Assembly (NCBI RefSeq): GCF_002954615.1
Contig: NZ_MSCJ01000001.1
Span: 1,798,001 to 1,862,000 of the forward strand
DNA length: 64,000 bases
Source of the DNA: Photobacterium angustum
GTDB taxonomy: Bacteria; Pseudomonadota; Gammaproteobacteria; Enterobacterales; Vibrionaceae
Reading direction: 5' to 3'
Shown: piece by piece, positions 38,423-47,263 of the stretch
Layout: each line of letters begins with the position of its first letter
Position numbering within the stretch: the first letter of the stretch is position 1
Program-made: the position numbers and the translations under genes
Notes under the pieces: model-generated
What the model was told of the DNA's origin: nothing
Databases searched by the model: none
The model's input: the letters and a program-made list of their open reading frames with translations, nothing else

Positions 38423-39571
38423 ATGAAAGACTGTAAACTAATTTATGCACTACTTATGCTGTTAGGTTTATCCGCGAGTATTTCCGTACATGCGGTAACA
38501 ACATCAGAAAAGTATCAATGTCCTACTCAGCAACAATATGAATACCAATTTGAGTCAGGTAATCTCTGGCAGTTTTGTTGGCAATGGGACAGTCGTTTTG
38601 GTATCAGCCTACACGATGTTGCATTCAAAACCGTAAGAGAGCGACTTAATACCTATATCGCTTCATCAATTGCTCTCAATCAAATCGAGTTAGTCGATGC
38701 ACAAAACACCAGTAATACTCTTAAAATTAACCAATTAGATAAATCACAATCAATATTAAGTGGTAACTGTCTAAACGGAACATTGCTATCTGATAGTGAA
38801 AATAACCCACTATTATGTATTAAGCCTGCAACATCTGATTATGCCATGCATTATGATGACGAATCTCGCCGTAAAAACTCTGTCGATATACTTAGCCTTG
38901 TCACCGTGAATAACAACCAATTTATTTCCCGCTTACGTTTACACGATGACGGTAGCTTTACTCCTTCAGCGAGCCTCGTTACTGATGACAGCAACAATAC
39001 TCACTACATCGTCAATTACTTCTGGCGTTTAGATTTAGACATAGGTGCAACCGCCACTAACGATCATGTCGAAGAGTTTCGTACCCATATTCGAAAAGGT
39101 CGAAATAAACGTGAAATCAGAACCAACACAGTTCTACAACCTGCTGAATTTAAAAAACAATATGATCGTAAAAAGATGAAAAGCTGGCGTATTTACGATG
39201 GGCAAATTACTAATCAATACAATATGCCTTCGTCTTATCACATTTTCCCATTAAGCCATGCTGCGATTGAACGTGATGCACAACGTCCGTGGACTGAATC
39301 TGACGTTTACTTCACGAATTACCACCCTTGTGAGCATAAAGCGATCATAAATAATGAAACTGATTGTGCTGAGAATGTGGTTCAAATGGTTGATCAAGAA
39401 ACGATAACTGATGTTGTAGCGTGGATTAAATTAACAGCACATTATATTCCGCCTTACACCAGTAGTGACGATCTCGCGCTGCTATGGCAAGAGTTTACTG
39501 TTTATCCTCGAGATGTCTTTAGCAAAAACCCTAATGTTCCCGATCCAGAATATCCAACTCCCCTTGACTAG
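38423..39571 (+). CDS. Secreted copper amine oxidase catalytic-domain homologue, active site degenerate
   Basis: A 382-residue protein with a signal peptide ending SVHA-VTTSE. It is a paralogue of the next gene: both have the order WQFCWQWD / GNCLNG / LLCIKPA / NYFWRLDLD / PCEHK / VVAWIKLTAHYIPP, which tracks the catalytic domain of copper amine oxidases. The active site has gone: the His-x-His copper motif reads Y195-I-V197, the cofactor Tyr position reads Asn in VNNNQF, and no catalytic Asp is evident. Six Cys align with those of its paralogue. I used the ATG at 38423 rather than the in-frame GTG at 38420. A short stem (38363-38384) separates it from the preceding gene. It could be a regulatory or structural partner. 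Confidence 0.6.
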   Translation: MKDCKLIYALLMLLGLSASISVHAVTTSEKYQCPTQQQYEYQFESGNLWQFCWQWDSRFGISLHDVAFKTVRERLNTYIASSIALNQIELVDAQNTSNTLKINQLDKSQSILSGNCLNGTLLSDSENNPLLCIKPATSDYAMHYDDESRRKNSVDILSLVTVNNNQFISRLRLHDDGSFTPSASLVTDDSNNTHYIVNYFWRLDLDIGATATNDHVEEFRTHIRKGRNKREIRTNTVLQPAEFKKQYDRKKMKSWRIYDGQITNQYNMPSSYHIFPLSHAAIERDAQRPWTESDVYFTNYHPCEHKAIINNETDCAENVVQMVDQETITDVVAWIKLTAHYIPPYTSSDDLALLWQEFTVYPRDVFSKNPNVPDPEYPTPLD

Positions 39572-39609
39572 AACATGAAATCAATCGACTTAAATGTAGA
39601 GAGGATAAT

Positions 39610-40776
39610 ATGTTTACAGTAAAAAGATGGTGGAAAATATACTTGGCTCTTGCATGTTTTTACTCATCTAGCGTATTTGCATGTAGCCCAGATGACAGTA
39701 ACTACGTTCAAGAGAACTTCAGCAATGGTGCAAAATGGTCAATGTGTTGGGAGTTCGATAGTGATGAAGGTATCTACCTTACAGATATTACTTATACACC
39801 ACCTAATAGCACCACGCCTTTTAGAGTAATAAATGAAGTTATACTTTCTCAAATTTTTGTGCCTTATGATAATGGTAAAGATCGCTTTCATGATGTAACC
39901 GACTACGACTTTGGCGGTAGCATGATTGAAATTAAACCACAAAACTGCAAAAACGGGTTCATTGAACGTATAGACACCCTTTATGAAGATAACCTTCCTA
40001 GTCTATGTATTAAAACAGCTAGCGATACCACATTACATGATCTAACGGGTGCGCCTGCAAGCAGTGAGTACCTACAACTTTTTTCTTCTCACCAAGTCGG
40101 CGCCTATAATTACATTCCTGATTGGCGTTTCTATAGTAATGGCATGATTGAATTTGCAGTAGGTGCAACAGGTGCATTGCAAACTACCGTCAACATAAAC
40201 AATAACCCTGCAAGAGAAGATCGTTATCGTAAATTAGGATGGAAAATCGGACACAATACTGTGGGTGTATCCCATATCCATAATTACTTTTGGCGTATCG
40301 ATTTCGCCGTAGGTGATCAGGAAAACGATGATGTTTTTAAAGTGCTACGTTATACAAAAGACGGGAATAAAACGGTAGAAAATGCGACCCAGATAACCAA
40401 AGAAGGACGTTTTAATCATAAAGAAAGCAATTTTAAAACGTGGTTTGTACAAGAAAATGTCAACTCCAATAAAGGCTACATTCTTCAGCCTGGGGATTCT
40501 GGTCACCGCTTTAAAGGCATCAAAAAAGAGAAATTCACCCGTAACGATCTTCACATCTCCCGTGATATTGCTTGTGAACGTTACGCCTCACATAACAAAA
40601 TGTGTAACGGTAAAAAACAACTTGCTGACTTTATTCAAGATAATAAATCTATAGAAAACAGAGACTTTGTTGTTTGGTACAACTTAACCTTGCACCACAT
40701 TCCACGCGGTGAAGAATCACCTGAAATGGATATACACCGCAATAGCTTTAAGCTTGTGCCTAGAAATTTATATTGA
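39610..40776 (+). CDS. Compact secreted copper amine oxidase-like protein with conserved active-site residues
   Basis: A 388-residue protein with a signal peptide ending SVFA-CSPDD. It parallels the catalytic domain of copper amine oxidases: GIYLTDITY, then ILSQIFVPY, then DYDFGGS with D100 at the catalytic-base position, a Cys pair (NCKNG and SLCIK) where the family disulfide lies, VGAYNYIPDW with Y166 at the topaquinone position, DWRFYSNGMIEF, H222-I-H224 before NYFWRID at the copper site, GYILQPGDSGH with H299 as third copper ligand, and FVVWYNLTLHHIP near the end. The topaquinone consensus Asn-Tyr-Asp/Glu is Ala-Tyr-Asn here. It is shorter than usual between the HxH and the third His. GAGAGG precedes the ATG. 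Amine oxidase activity is plausible, not shown. Confidence 0.65.
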   Translation: MFTVKRWWKIYLALACFYSSSVFACSPDDSNYVQENFSNGAKWSMCWEFDSDEGIYLTDITYTPPNSTTPFRVINEVILSQIFVPYDNGKDRFHDVTDYDFGGSMIEIKPQNCKNGFIERIDTLYEDNLPSLCIKTASDTTLHDLTGAPASSEYLQLFSSHQVGAYNYIPDWRFYSNGMIEFAVGATGALQTTVNINNNPAREDRYRKLGWKIGHNTVGVSHIHNYFWRIDFAVGDQENDDVFKVLRYTKDGNKTVENATQITKEGRFNHKESNFKTWFVQENVNSNKGYILQPGDSGHRFKGIKKEKFTRNDLHISRDIACERYASHNKMCNGKKQLADFIQDNKSIENRDFVVWYNLTLHHIPRGEESPEMDIHRNSFKLVPRNLY

Positions 40777-40797
40777 GGATAGGTTTTATCTAAACGT

Positions 40798-41053
40798 AAA
40801 AAAGCCGCTAACTTTCGCTAGCGGCTTTCTTTTATATGGCGGAGCAGTTCTGGGGATTTGAGGATTTGAACCCTTCTAATACAAATATCAGATTAATTTT
40901 AAAATATAATCATTCTTCCAGATGCAAAAAAGCCGCTGACTTTCGCTAGTAGCTTTCTTTAATATGGTGGAGCAGTTCTGGGTATTTGAGGATTTGAACC
41001 CTTCTAATATAAATATCAGATTAATTTTAAAATATAATTATTCTTCCAGATGC
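40798..41053 (-). repeat. Two tandem 128-bp repeats carrying a terminator stem and a tRNA 3'-end remnant
   Basis: Units at 40798-40925 and 40926-41053 are nearly identical. Each has an AAAAAAGCCGC...CTTT hairpin, then on the - strand a piece ending CTCCGCCA preceded by a GGGTTCAAATCC-like T-arm, then an AT-rich tail. A third hairpin at 41057-41086 leads into the intact tRNA-Ser(UGA), whose own 3' end is CTCCGCCA. The arrangement looks like partial duplications of the tRNA 3' end and its terminator, comparable in form to the repeats downstream of E. coli tyrT. Confidence 0.85.
40801..40828. terminator. Bidirectional terminator after the amine-oxidase-like cluster
   Basis: AAAGCCGCTA (40801-40810) pairs with TAGCGGCTTT (40819-40828) with an 8-base loop; a T-run follows on + and an A-run precedes it. 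It ends the secreted-protein cluster on + and is the last of three serial hairpins downstream of the tRNAs on -. Confidence 0.85.
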
Positions 41054-41056
41054 AAA

Positions 41057-41086
41057 AAAGCCGCTAAGGGTTAACTTAGCGGCTTT
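41057..41086 (-). terminator. Terminator of the tRNA-Ser pair
   Basis: AAAGCCGCTAAG (41057-41068) pairs with CTTAGCGGCTTT (41075-41086); read leftward it is followed by a T-run. It starts 9 bp after the 3' end of tRNA-Ser(UGA). Confidence 0.85.
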
Positions 41087-41094
41087 CTTTAATA

Positions 41095-41185
41095 TGGCGG
41101 AGAGATAGGGATTTGAACCCTAGATACGCTATAAACGTATGCCGGTTTTCAAGACCGGTGCTTTCAACCACTCAGCCATCTCTCC
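41095..41185 (-). tRNA. tRNA-Ser (anticodon UGA)
   Basis: On the - strand, the 7-bp acceptor stem GGAGAGA pairs with TCTCTCC, followed by discriminator G and an encoded CCA. The anticodon loop reads CTTGAAA in GGTCTTGAAAACC. A long variable arm and the T-loop GGTTCAAATCC are as expected for serine tRNA. Length is 91 nt with CCA. It is the second of two serine tRNAs in one transcript. Confidence 0.95.
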
Positions 41186-41214
41186 TAAATTGTTATCTCT
41201 TAAAAAATAAGAGA

Positions 41215-41302
41215 TGGCGGTGAGGGAGGGATTCGAACCCTCGATACGTTGCCGTATACACACTTTCCAGGCGTGCTCCTTCAGCCACTCGGACACCTCA
41301 CC
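41215..41302 (-). tRNA. tRNA-Ser (anticodon GGA)
   Basis: On the - strand the acceptor GGTGAGG pairs with CCTCACC, followed by G and an encoded CCA. The anticodon arm is CACGCCTGGAAAGTGTG, giving anticodon GGA, with a long class II variable arm and T-loop GGTTCGAATCC. Length is 88 nt with CCA. It lies 29 bp upstream of tRNA-Ser(UGA) and is probably co-transcribed with it. Confidence 0.95.
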
Positions 41303-41340
41303 ACATTGCGTTAATAGGCACTGCCTCTTAACGGACGGCT

Positions 41341-41369
41341 ACTATATTGTGCTAAAGGTATTAGGTCAA
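41341..41369 (-). promoter_or_regulatory. Promoter of the tRNA-Ser operon
   Basis: Read leftward: -35 TTGACC (41369-41364), 17-bp spacer, -10 TATAGT (41346-41341), then the GC-rich discriminator AGCCGTCCG typical of stringently controlled stable-RNA promoters. The expected start near 41334 is about 30 bp before the first mature tRNA. The rest of 41303-41562 shows nothing else clear. Confidence 0.85.
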
Positions 41370-41562
41370 GATAAAACTGAAAGCATCGCATTAAGTGTCT
41401 ACTTTTAAAACAAATCTGATACTTATACGAAAATATCTCATCGTGTCTCTATTTTGACCTAACGAGGCTGTTACAATAAGTAACTAATACTTGATTACTC
41501 TTTCGTTGATCGTTAAATAGGTCAAGGAATATCCTAACAATGATTAAATAGAGACTCTTTAT

Positions 41563-42135
41563 ATGTCTTCAAAACTTAGCGTCATTTTGCAAGATCAACA
41601 GCTTGCCGAACTACTGCTCAACGAAGCGCAAACACGTGGCTTTGTCACTGCAATGGCAGCAGCACCTAATATTATTGCCCCAACAGAATGGCTAGCTTTT
41701 TTATGGGGTGGAGAAGAAACCTCTCCTTTTAGTACGCATGAAGAATTAGAAAACTATGCCAATGCAATCATTGATATTTTAAATGAAGCACGTACAACTC
41801 TCTATGACAACACATGGCAATGGCCTGAAGGCTGTGCACTAGACGATAGCCAAATTGTCACCGAAGCAACCAGTAACTTCTGTGAGGGTATGCTTCAGGG
41901 TTGGCAACTTGCGCGTGATGATTGGGAAACCATTATGCCACCAGAAAGTGAAGATAATGCTCTACTGGGTGGCGTATTGCTTTCTTTCAGCCTACTGTTT
42001 GATCCTGAAACAGCACTTGAAGCATTAAAAGAACAAGATGCTGATGCCTTAGCGCAATTTGAAGAGATCTTTAATGCCATTCCTGTAATGCTATGTGGCT
42101 TAACACAACGTGGCGCAATGTTAGTTCAAGACTAA
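41563..42135 (+). CDS. UPF0149 (YecA/YgfB-like) family protein
   Basis: A 190-residue soluble, acidic protein of the UPF0149 family: LAFLWGGEE near the N-terminus, FCEGMLQGWQLARDDW in the middle and a helical C-terminus. It lacks the C-terminal Cys-rich metal-binding extension found in YecA. Function unknown. It is a single gene with a strong terminator, convergent with nadA. Confidence 0.8.
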   Translation: MSSKLSVILQDQQLAELLLNEAQTRGFVTAMAAAPNIIAPTEWLAFLWGGEETSPFSTHEELENYANAIIDILNEARTTLYDNTWQWPEGCALDDSQIVTEATSNFCEGMLQGWQLARDDWETIMPPESEDNALLGGVLLSFSLLFDPETALEALKEQDADALAQFEEIFNAIPVMLCGLTQRGAMLVQD

Positions 42136-42158
42136 TAATCAACACATTCCCCTAAAAC

Positions 42159-42190
42159 AAAGAAGGCGAACATCTCTGTTCGCCTTCTTT
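42159..42190. terminator. Terminator between the UPF0149 gene and nadA
   Basis: A perfect 14-bp stem, AAAGAAGGCGAACA with TGTTCGCCTTCTTT, around the loop TCTC, with T-runs on both strands. It can serve both convergent genes. Confidence 0.93.
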
Positions 42191-42234
42191 TTTATGCTCG
42201 TTTGTTATTAATTGCCGCTGATTCAACAAAAAGC

Positions 42235-43296
42235 TTAAGCATTACCTTTTACTTTTAATTGCAATTCAGCCGCAAAATCTAGCATTCGGTTTAACGGGAT
42301 CAGTGATTTTTCACGTAGCGATTCATCAACAAAAATTTCATGCTGCTCACCACCATCATTTAATGCGGTGTAAATCGCTTTCAAACCATTCATTGCCATC
42401 CACGGACAATGTGCGCAGCTACGACATGTTGCCCCAGCCCCCGCTGTTGGAGCCTCTACTAATTCTTTCTCTGGCACCATTTGCTGCATCTTAAAGAAAA
42501 TGCCTTTATCAGTTGCTACAATAAGCTTCTGATTCGGTAGCTCTTTCGCGGCTTTAATAAGCTGGCTTGTTGAACCCACAGCATCAGCTAATGCGACAAC
42601 ACTCGCAGGTGATTCAGGGTGAACAAGAATAGCAGCGTCAGGATATAGGTGCTTCATGTCGCGTAGGGCTTTAGCAGAAAACTCGTCGTGAACAATACAT
42701 TCACCCTGCCACAACAGCATCTCTGCACCTGTTTTCTTCTGAATATAAGAACCTAAGTGACGATCTGGTCCCCAAATGATTTTCTTGTCTTCGCTATCTA
42801 AATGCTCAACAATTTCAAGTGCAATACTCGATGTTACAACCCAATCAGCACGTGCTTTTACTGCAGCAGACGTATTGGCATAGACAACAACTGTATGATC
42901 GGGGTGAGCATCGCAAAACTCGCTAAATGCATCAATAGGACAACCTAAATCAAGCGAACATTCAGCATCTAAGGTTGGCATCAATACATGCTTTTCTGGT
43001 GTAAGAATCTTGGCTGATTCACCCATAAAGCGTACACCACAAATAATTAAAGTAGTGGCTGGATGTTGATTACCAAAACGAGCCATTTCTAGTGAATCAC
43101 CAACAAAACCGCCAGTTTCTTCAGCCAATGCCTGTATTTCAGGATCGGTATAATAATGCGCCACTAATACTGCGTCTTTATCCTTTAGCAATTGTTTGAT
43201 TTGCTGAATATATTGCTGTTTTTCAGTATCAGTTAGTCGGGCAGGTTTTGGTGGAAACGGATATACCATCTCTGATGGATCAAATGTAATACTCAT
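42235..43296 (-). CDS. nadA: Quinolinate synthase NadA
   Basis: A 353-residue cytosolic 4Fe-4S enzyme that condenses iminoaspartate with dihydroxyacetone phosphate to quinolinate in NAD synthesis. Visible landmarks are [21 protein letters not shown] (shown here by its first part, [10 protein letters not shown]), [25 protein letters not shown], and the C-terminal cluster motif [14 protein letters not shown]. Length and sequence are as in E. coli NadA. It lies downstream of tol-pal, as in many gammaproteobacteria, but is separated from cpoB by a terminator. Confidence 0.96.
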   Translation of the reverse strand: MSITFDPSEMVYPFPPKPARLTDTEKQQYIQQIKQLLKDKDAVLVAHYYTDPEIQALAEETGGFVGDSLEMARFGNQHPATTLIICGVRFMGESAKILTPEKHVLMPTLDAECSLDLGCPIDAFSEFCDAHPDHTVVVYANTSAAVKARADWVVTSSIALEIVEHLDSEDKKIIWGPDRHLGSYIQKKTGAEMLLWQGECIVHDEFSAKALRDMKHLYPDAAILVHPESPASVVALADAVGSTSQLIKAAKELPNQKLIVATDKGIFFKMQQMVPEKELVEAPTAGAGATCRSCAHCPWMAMNGLKAIYTALNDGGEQHEIFVDESLREKSLIPLNRMLDFAAELQLKVKGNA

Positions 43297-43334
43297 TTTT
43301 CACTTGCTCATTAGCATTCCTTTAGTGTCCGAAC

Positions 43335-43340
43335 ATTATA
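43335..43340 (-). promoter_or_regulatory. nadA: Candidate -10 element of nadA
   Basis: A perfect TATAAT on the - strand, 38 bp before the nadA start and after the cpoB terminator. The -35 region is poor, so the call is tentative. Confidence 0.4.
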
Positions 43341-43397
43341 CGCTGGATTTTCCAAATTTCACCTTTAACCAACACTGCTTCGACTTCGTAGTAACAA

Positions 43398-43438
43398 AAA
43401 AGCCCACAACAGAAATAACCATTTCTTTGTGGGCTTTT
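43398..43438 (-). terminator. Terminator of the tol-pal operon
   Basis: AAAAGCCCACAA (43398-43409) pairs with TTGTGGGCTTTT (43427-43438), and the inner AGAAAT/ATTTCT extends the stem to an AACC loop with one bulged C. T-run on the - strand. It lies 22 bp past the cpoB stop. Confidence 0.9.
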
Positions 43439-43459
43439 AAAATCAAACCGTAACTGCGT

Positions 43460-44182
43460 TTATTTTAACTTCGTAAGCGCTGTTTTAGCTTGATTAGCAG
43501 ACGTTGAATTCGGGTATGCTTTGATCACTTCTTGATAATATGTTTTTGCCGTAGCTATATCATTACCACGTTCTGCAATCACACCAAGTTTCAGCAACGC
43601 ATCAGCGCGCTTACTTGAGTCTTTGGTATCTGCAACCACTTTAAAATTCGTTGCAGCATCTGCTAGCTGATTCTGAGCAAAGAATAATTGCCCCAACCAA
43701 TAACTAGCATTCGGCTTATAAACCGAATTAGGGTAAGTCGTTAGGAAGCTTTGGAACGCTTTTGTTGCGCCTTTATAATCTTTCTCTTTTAAGATCAGAT
43801 TAACCGCTTTTTCATAGGCCGTATTTTCATCGGTATTACTTGAAAAAGCTTCGCTTGATGCCGCTTCTTTTTTAGCGTCCGTAGGCTCGGCTTTCGCTGG
43901 TTGGCGGCTCAAGTTATCAACTTCTCTATAGATGTCGCGTTGACGATCTACCACTTTTTTAATTTCATAACTATTACGTTCAACGTTGCCACGAAGCTCA
44001 TCAATATCTGATGACATCTGTTCTAAGCGACGCTGCATTTGTAGCTGCACCTGCCCTTGCGCTTCAAGCATACGCTCTAAGCTATCTAAATTCGCTGCCG
44101 ATACAGGCGCGGCGACCACTTGGGTCGCCGCGCTCATCAGCAACACTAATGCAAGTTTTCGCATTACTTTGTTACTGCTCAT
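43460..44182 (-). CDS. cpoB: Cell division coordinator CpoB (YbgF)
   Basis: A 240-residue periplasmic protein with a signal peptide, an N-terminal coiled coil (about 30-95, trimerisation) and a C-terminal TPR domain (about 120-240, with YEKAVNLILKEKDY and SYWLGQLFFAQ). CpoB links the Tol machine with peptidoglycan synthesis by PBP1B. It is the last gene of the tol-pal operon, 21 bp after pal. Confidence 0.93.
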   Translation of the reverse strand: MSSNKVMRKLALVLLMSAATQVVAAPVSAANLDSLERMLEAQGQVQLQMQRRLEQMSSDIDELRGNVERNSYEIKKVVDRQRDIYREVDNLSRQPAKAEPTDAKKEAASSEAFSSNTDENTAYEKAVNLILKEKDYKGATKAFQSFLTTYPNSVYKPNASYWLGQLFFAQNQLADAATNFKVVADTKDSSKRADALLKLGVIAERGNDIATAKTYYQEVIKAYPNSTSANQAKTALTKLK

Positions 44183-44203
44183 ATTGGGTTTACCTACATT
44201 AGA

Positions 44204-44743
44204 TTAGTAAACTAAAACCGCACGACGGTTTTTCGCATAATCAGCATCAGTGTGACCTAATACTAATGGTTTTTCTTCACCGTAGCTCACAATTGAAAGT
44301 TGAGATGCAGGTACACCTAATGCTTGCAGGTATTGTGCTACCGCATTGGCACGACGCTCACCTAATGCAATGTTGTATTCTGGCGTACCACGCTCATCAG
44401 CATGACCTTCAACGATGACTTTAATACTTGGGTGGTCACGTAAGTACGCTGCATGTGCTTCTAAAATTGCTTGATACTCAGGTTGAATCTCTGCGTTATC
44501 AAACTTAAAGAAAACAGTTTGTTCTTGACGTAACTGCTGCAGTTGCTGCTCAAGCAATTGTTCTTCACTCATGCTTCCTGATGGATCAACAGGAGTAACA
44601 ATTGTTTGATCAGGCGAAGTGCCGCCATTAGTGCCGTTTTGGTTAGCAGCAGAGCTGTCTGCACTATCTGTTGAACTACATGCAGCCAATGTCATCATTG
44701 GTAGCGCAATCGCTAAACTTTTTAAAATTTTGTTCAGTTGCAT
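44204..44743 (-). CDS. pal: Peptidoglycan-associated lipoprotein Pal
   Basis: A 179-residue outer-membrane lipoprotein with lipobox TLAAC (Cys near residue 22), a low-complexity linker and a C-terminal OmpA-type peptidoglycan-binding domain with FKFDNAEI and [12 protein letters not shown]. It works with TolB and the TolQRA complex in outer-membrane constriction. Confidence 0.96.
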   Translation of the reverse strand: MQLNKILKSLAIALPMMTLAACSSTDSADSSAANQNGTNGGTSPDQTIVTPVDPSGSMSEEQLLEQQLQQLRQEQTVFFKFDNAEIQPEYQAILEAHAAYLRDHPSIKVIVEGHADERGTPEYNIALGERRANAVAQYLQALGVPASQLSIVSYGEEKPLVLGHTDADYAKNRRAVLVY

Positions 44744-44801
44744 CTATATTTCCTTTTTAAACTCAATCGTGCCTCAAAAGGCAAATGAGAACTAACTCAA
44801 A

Positions 44802-46130
44802 TTATAAAAATGGGCCCCAAGATGGCGCTCGTACACGTTTACTTGTTGATGGTAAGCGTGCTTGGAAACGGCCATCGATGGATACCAAAGAAAGTTCGTA
44901 AGTACCATTATTTTGCGCTGAGCTATAAATAATCATACTTCCATTAGGAGCAATACTTGGTGACTCGGCAAGGCGTGCTTTTGTCAAAATTTGCATTGCA
45001 CCTGTTTTAAGATCTTGTTTCGCAATGTTGTAACCACTATCTGAACGGTTTACGACAACAAGGTAACGACCATCAGGTGTAATTTGTGGTCCCATGTTCT
45101 GAGCACCTTGCCAAGTTACACGTTGCGTATCACCTGTTGCTAAATCTAAATGGTAAACCTGTGGGCGACCGCCACGATCAGAGGTGAAGTAAAGAGACTG
45201 ACCATCAGGTGCCCATACCGCTTCCGTATTATTAGCACGGCCGTGAGTAATTTGGCGTAATTGATTGGTTTTCAGATCTTTAATATAGATCTGCAAGCTA
45301 CCTGTTTTAGAAAGTACCATCGCTAATTTAGTACCATCAGGTGAAAACTGTGGTGAACCATTATGGCGAGGGTAATCCGCCACTACTTCACGCTTACCTG
45401 TGTAGATATCTAACACGAAGATTTGTGCTTTACCGCTTTCAAAACTTACATACGCCAGTTTGCTGCCATCTGGAGACCATGCAGGAGACATTAGCGGCTG
45501 TTTGGACTTCAATACCACACGTTCGTTGTAACCATCGTAATCAGCAACACGCAATTGATATGGAAACTTCGATGAACGATTATTATCAACGTATGCAATA
45601 CGCGTTAAGAATGCACCACGTTCACCCGTTAGCTTCTGGTAAATTAAATCAGAAATACGGTGAGCATATTGACGCATGCGGTTAGGCTTCACTGACGCTT
45701 GATTATTCAATAGTAAATAATCACCTTTTGCAGCCCCTTCAGTACCTGCTGCTAGTTTGCCTTTAACAATATCGACTAACTGATAATTAACGGTGTAATT
45801 GCCATCTTGATTCTTAACAATTGTACCTGTTACAACCGCATCAACGCCCATCTTACTCCATGCAGAGTAATCAATTTGGCTTTCATTGTGAGGTAACTGT
45901 GGCAATTTATTTGTCGGCACTGGGCTAAACTTACCACTTCGTTGTAAATCTGATGCAATAACTGCAGAAATATCAGTGGGTAGTTTACCTTCACCTTCCC
46001 ATTGGAAAGGAACAACACCAATTGGGCGTGCAGAATCCACACCATCAGTGATCACTAATTCAAGTTCAGCATGTGCAAATTGGCTAACGCTTAATAGAGC
46101 TAAACATAAGCCCATTATCCAACGTTTCAT
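44802..46130 (-). CDS. tolB: Tol-Pal system beta-propeller protein TolB
   Basis: A 442-residue periplasmic protein with signal peptide ending FAHA-ELEL, an N-terminal alpha/beta domain (to about 160) and a C-terminal six-bladed propeller with repeated [19 protein letters not shown] and [10 protein letters not shown] motifs. It binds Pal and TolA. Length and order in the operon are typical. Confidence 0.96.
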   Translation of the reverse strand: MKRWIMGLCLALLSVSQFAHAELELVITDGVDSARPIGVVPFQWEGEGKLPTDISAVIASDLQRSGKFSPVPTNKLPQLPHNESQIDYSAWSKMGVDAVVTGTIVKNQDGNYTVNYQLVDIVKGKLAAGTEGAAKGDYLLLNNQASVKPNRMRQYAHRISDLIYQKLTGERGAFLTRIAYVDNNRSSKFPYQLRVADYDGYNERVVLKSKQPLMSPAWSPDGSKLAYVSFESGKAQIFVLDIYTGKREVVADYPRHNGSPQFSPDGTKLAMVLSKTGSLQIYIKDLKTNQLRQITHGRANNTEAVWAPDGQSLYFTSDRGGRPQVYHLDLATGDTQRVTWQGAQNMGPQITPDGRYLVVVNRSDSGYNIAKQDLKTGAMQILTKARLAESPSIAPNGSMIIYSSAQNNGTYELSLVSIDGRFQARLPSTSKRVRAPSWGPFL

Positions 46131-46165
46131 CCATCGCTCCTATTTTATGTTGCACCACAAATCAT

Positions 46166-47254
46166 TTACTGTGGCGTGACTGCAAGTTTGATATCTCTTA
46201 ATTTTTTCGCAATTTCTGGATCATCAGGCATTGGGAATTGGCTAACTTTTACTACAGCAGATTTTGCCGCGCGACATAATGCACCATCACCACCAGATTG
46301 AGTGACATCCAGTACTAAACCATCTGCAGATAAACGCATAGTCAAATTACATTCTTGGCCTTTAAAACTTTGATCAACCAATAAATTTTGTTGAATCATT
46401 TGTTTATATATTGCGCCATAACGTGCAACTTCATCAGCAATATGTTGCCCTTTCGCACCACCACGCTGCTCACTTTCCGCTTCAAGGCCTGCAAACATAT
46501 CGTTCAATGCTGCTTCTTTTTGCTGCTGGAGTTTCTTCGCTTCAGCTGCTTTGCGTTTAGCTTCTGCTTCTGCTTTTTTCTTAGCTTCTGCTGCCTTACG
46601 CTCAGCCTCAATACGTTTTGCTTCTGCTTCTTTACGTTTAGCTTCCGCTTTCGCTGCCTCTTCTTCGGCTTTCTTCTTCGCTGCTACTTGCTTTTGACGC
46701 TCAAGTTCAGCTTGTCGACTTGCTTCTTCCGCTTTACGTTGTTCTTCAAGTTTTTGTTGACGCACTTGCTCCGCTTTTTCTGCAGCTTCTTGTTTCGCTT
46801 TACGCTCAGCTTCTGCTTTTGCTGCTTGTGCTTTCGCTACTTTTGCCGCTTCATCAGCTTTACGTTTTTCTTCAGCCGCTTGCTTTTGTTGCTCTGCGAC
46901 TAACTTGCGTTGTTTCTCTGCTTCTCGTGCTTCTTTCTCAGCTTTTAGCTTATCGGCTTTTAACTGTCTAACACGTTCAGCTTCATCTTTTCTCTGCTTT
47001 TCAAGCGCTTCCGTCTGCTCTTCTAGCCTTTTTTTACGTTCTTGCTCAGCACGTTTAGCCGCTTCCCGTTGCTCTCGAATTTGCGTCGCTTGTTGATGAA
47101 TCATTGCAGGATCGACAACCACAGCTTGAATGGTATTGCCGCCCACATCTGATTTTTTCATCGTAAAATCAGCGCCCCAGAACAATAATCCAATCAACAG
47201 CGCATGAATAAATAACGATATAACGGTGGAACCTGTGTAATTGTTATTTTTCAT
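46166..47254 (-). CDS. tolA: Tol-Pal inner-membrane protein TolA
   Basis: A 362-residue protein with one N-terminal membrane helix (about 10-30), a long Ala/Lys/Glu-rich helical domain II (about 55-250) spanning the periplasm, and a C-terminal domain III (about 265-362) with two Cys (QECNL and ALCRA) able to form the usual disulfide. It couples the TolQR motor to TolB/Pal. The repetitive helical codons produce long open frames on the other strand that are not genes. Confidence 0.94.
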   Translation of the reverse strand: MKNNNYTGSTVISLFIHALLIGLLFWGADFTMKKSDVGGNTIQAVVVDPAMIHQQATQIREQREAAKRAEQERKKRLEEQTEALEKQRKDEAERVRQLKADKLKAEKEAREAEKQRKLVAEQQKQAAEEKRKADEAAKVAKAQAAKAEAERKAKQEAAEKAEQVRQQKLEEQRKAEEASRQAELERQKQVAAKKKAEEEAAKAEAKRKEAEAKRIEAERKAAEAKKKAEAEAKRKAAEAKKLQQQKEAALNDMFAGLEAESEQRGGAKGQHIADEVARYGAIYKQMIQQNLLVDQSFKGQECNLTMRLSADGLVLDVTQSGGDGALCRAAKSAVVKVSQFPMPDDPEIAKKLRDIKLAVTPQ

Positions 47255-47263
47255 TCTTTAACC

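Noticed and set aside
37681..40776. The amine-oxidase-like trio as one frameshifted pseudogene
   Set aside because: Each gene has its own ribosome binding site and signal peptide, and the second and third are full-length paralogues rather than consecutive fragments.
41214..41408. 64-codon + strand frame over tRNA-Ser(GGA)
   Set aside because: It is the complement of a tRNA and its promoter.
46388..46971. Phe/Cys/Leu-rich open frames on the + strand across tolA
   Set aside because: They are the complement of the Ala/Lys/Glu-rich TolA helix and have no independent start signals or known homologues.
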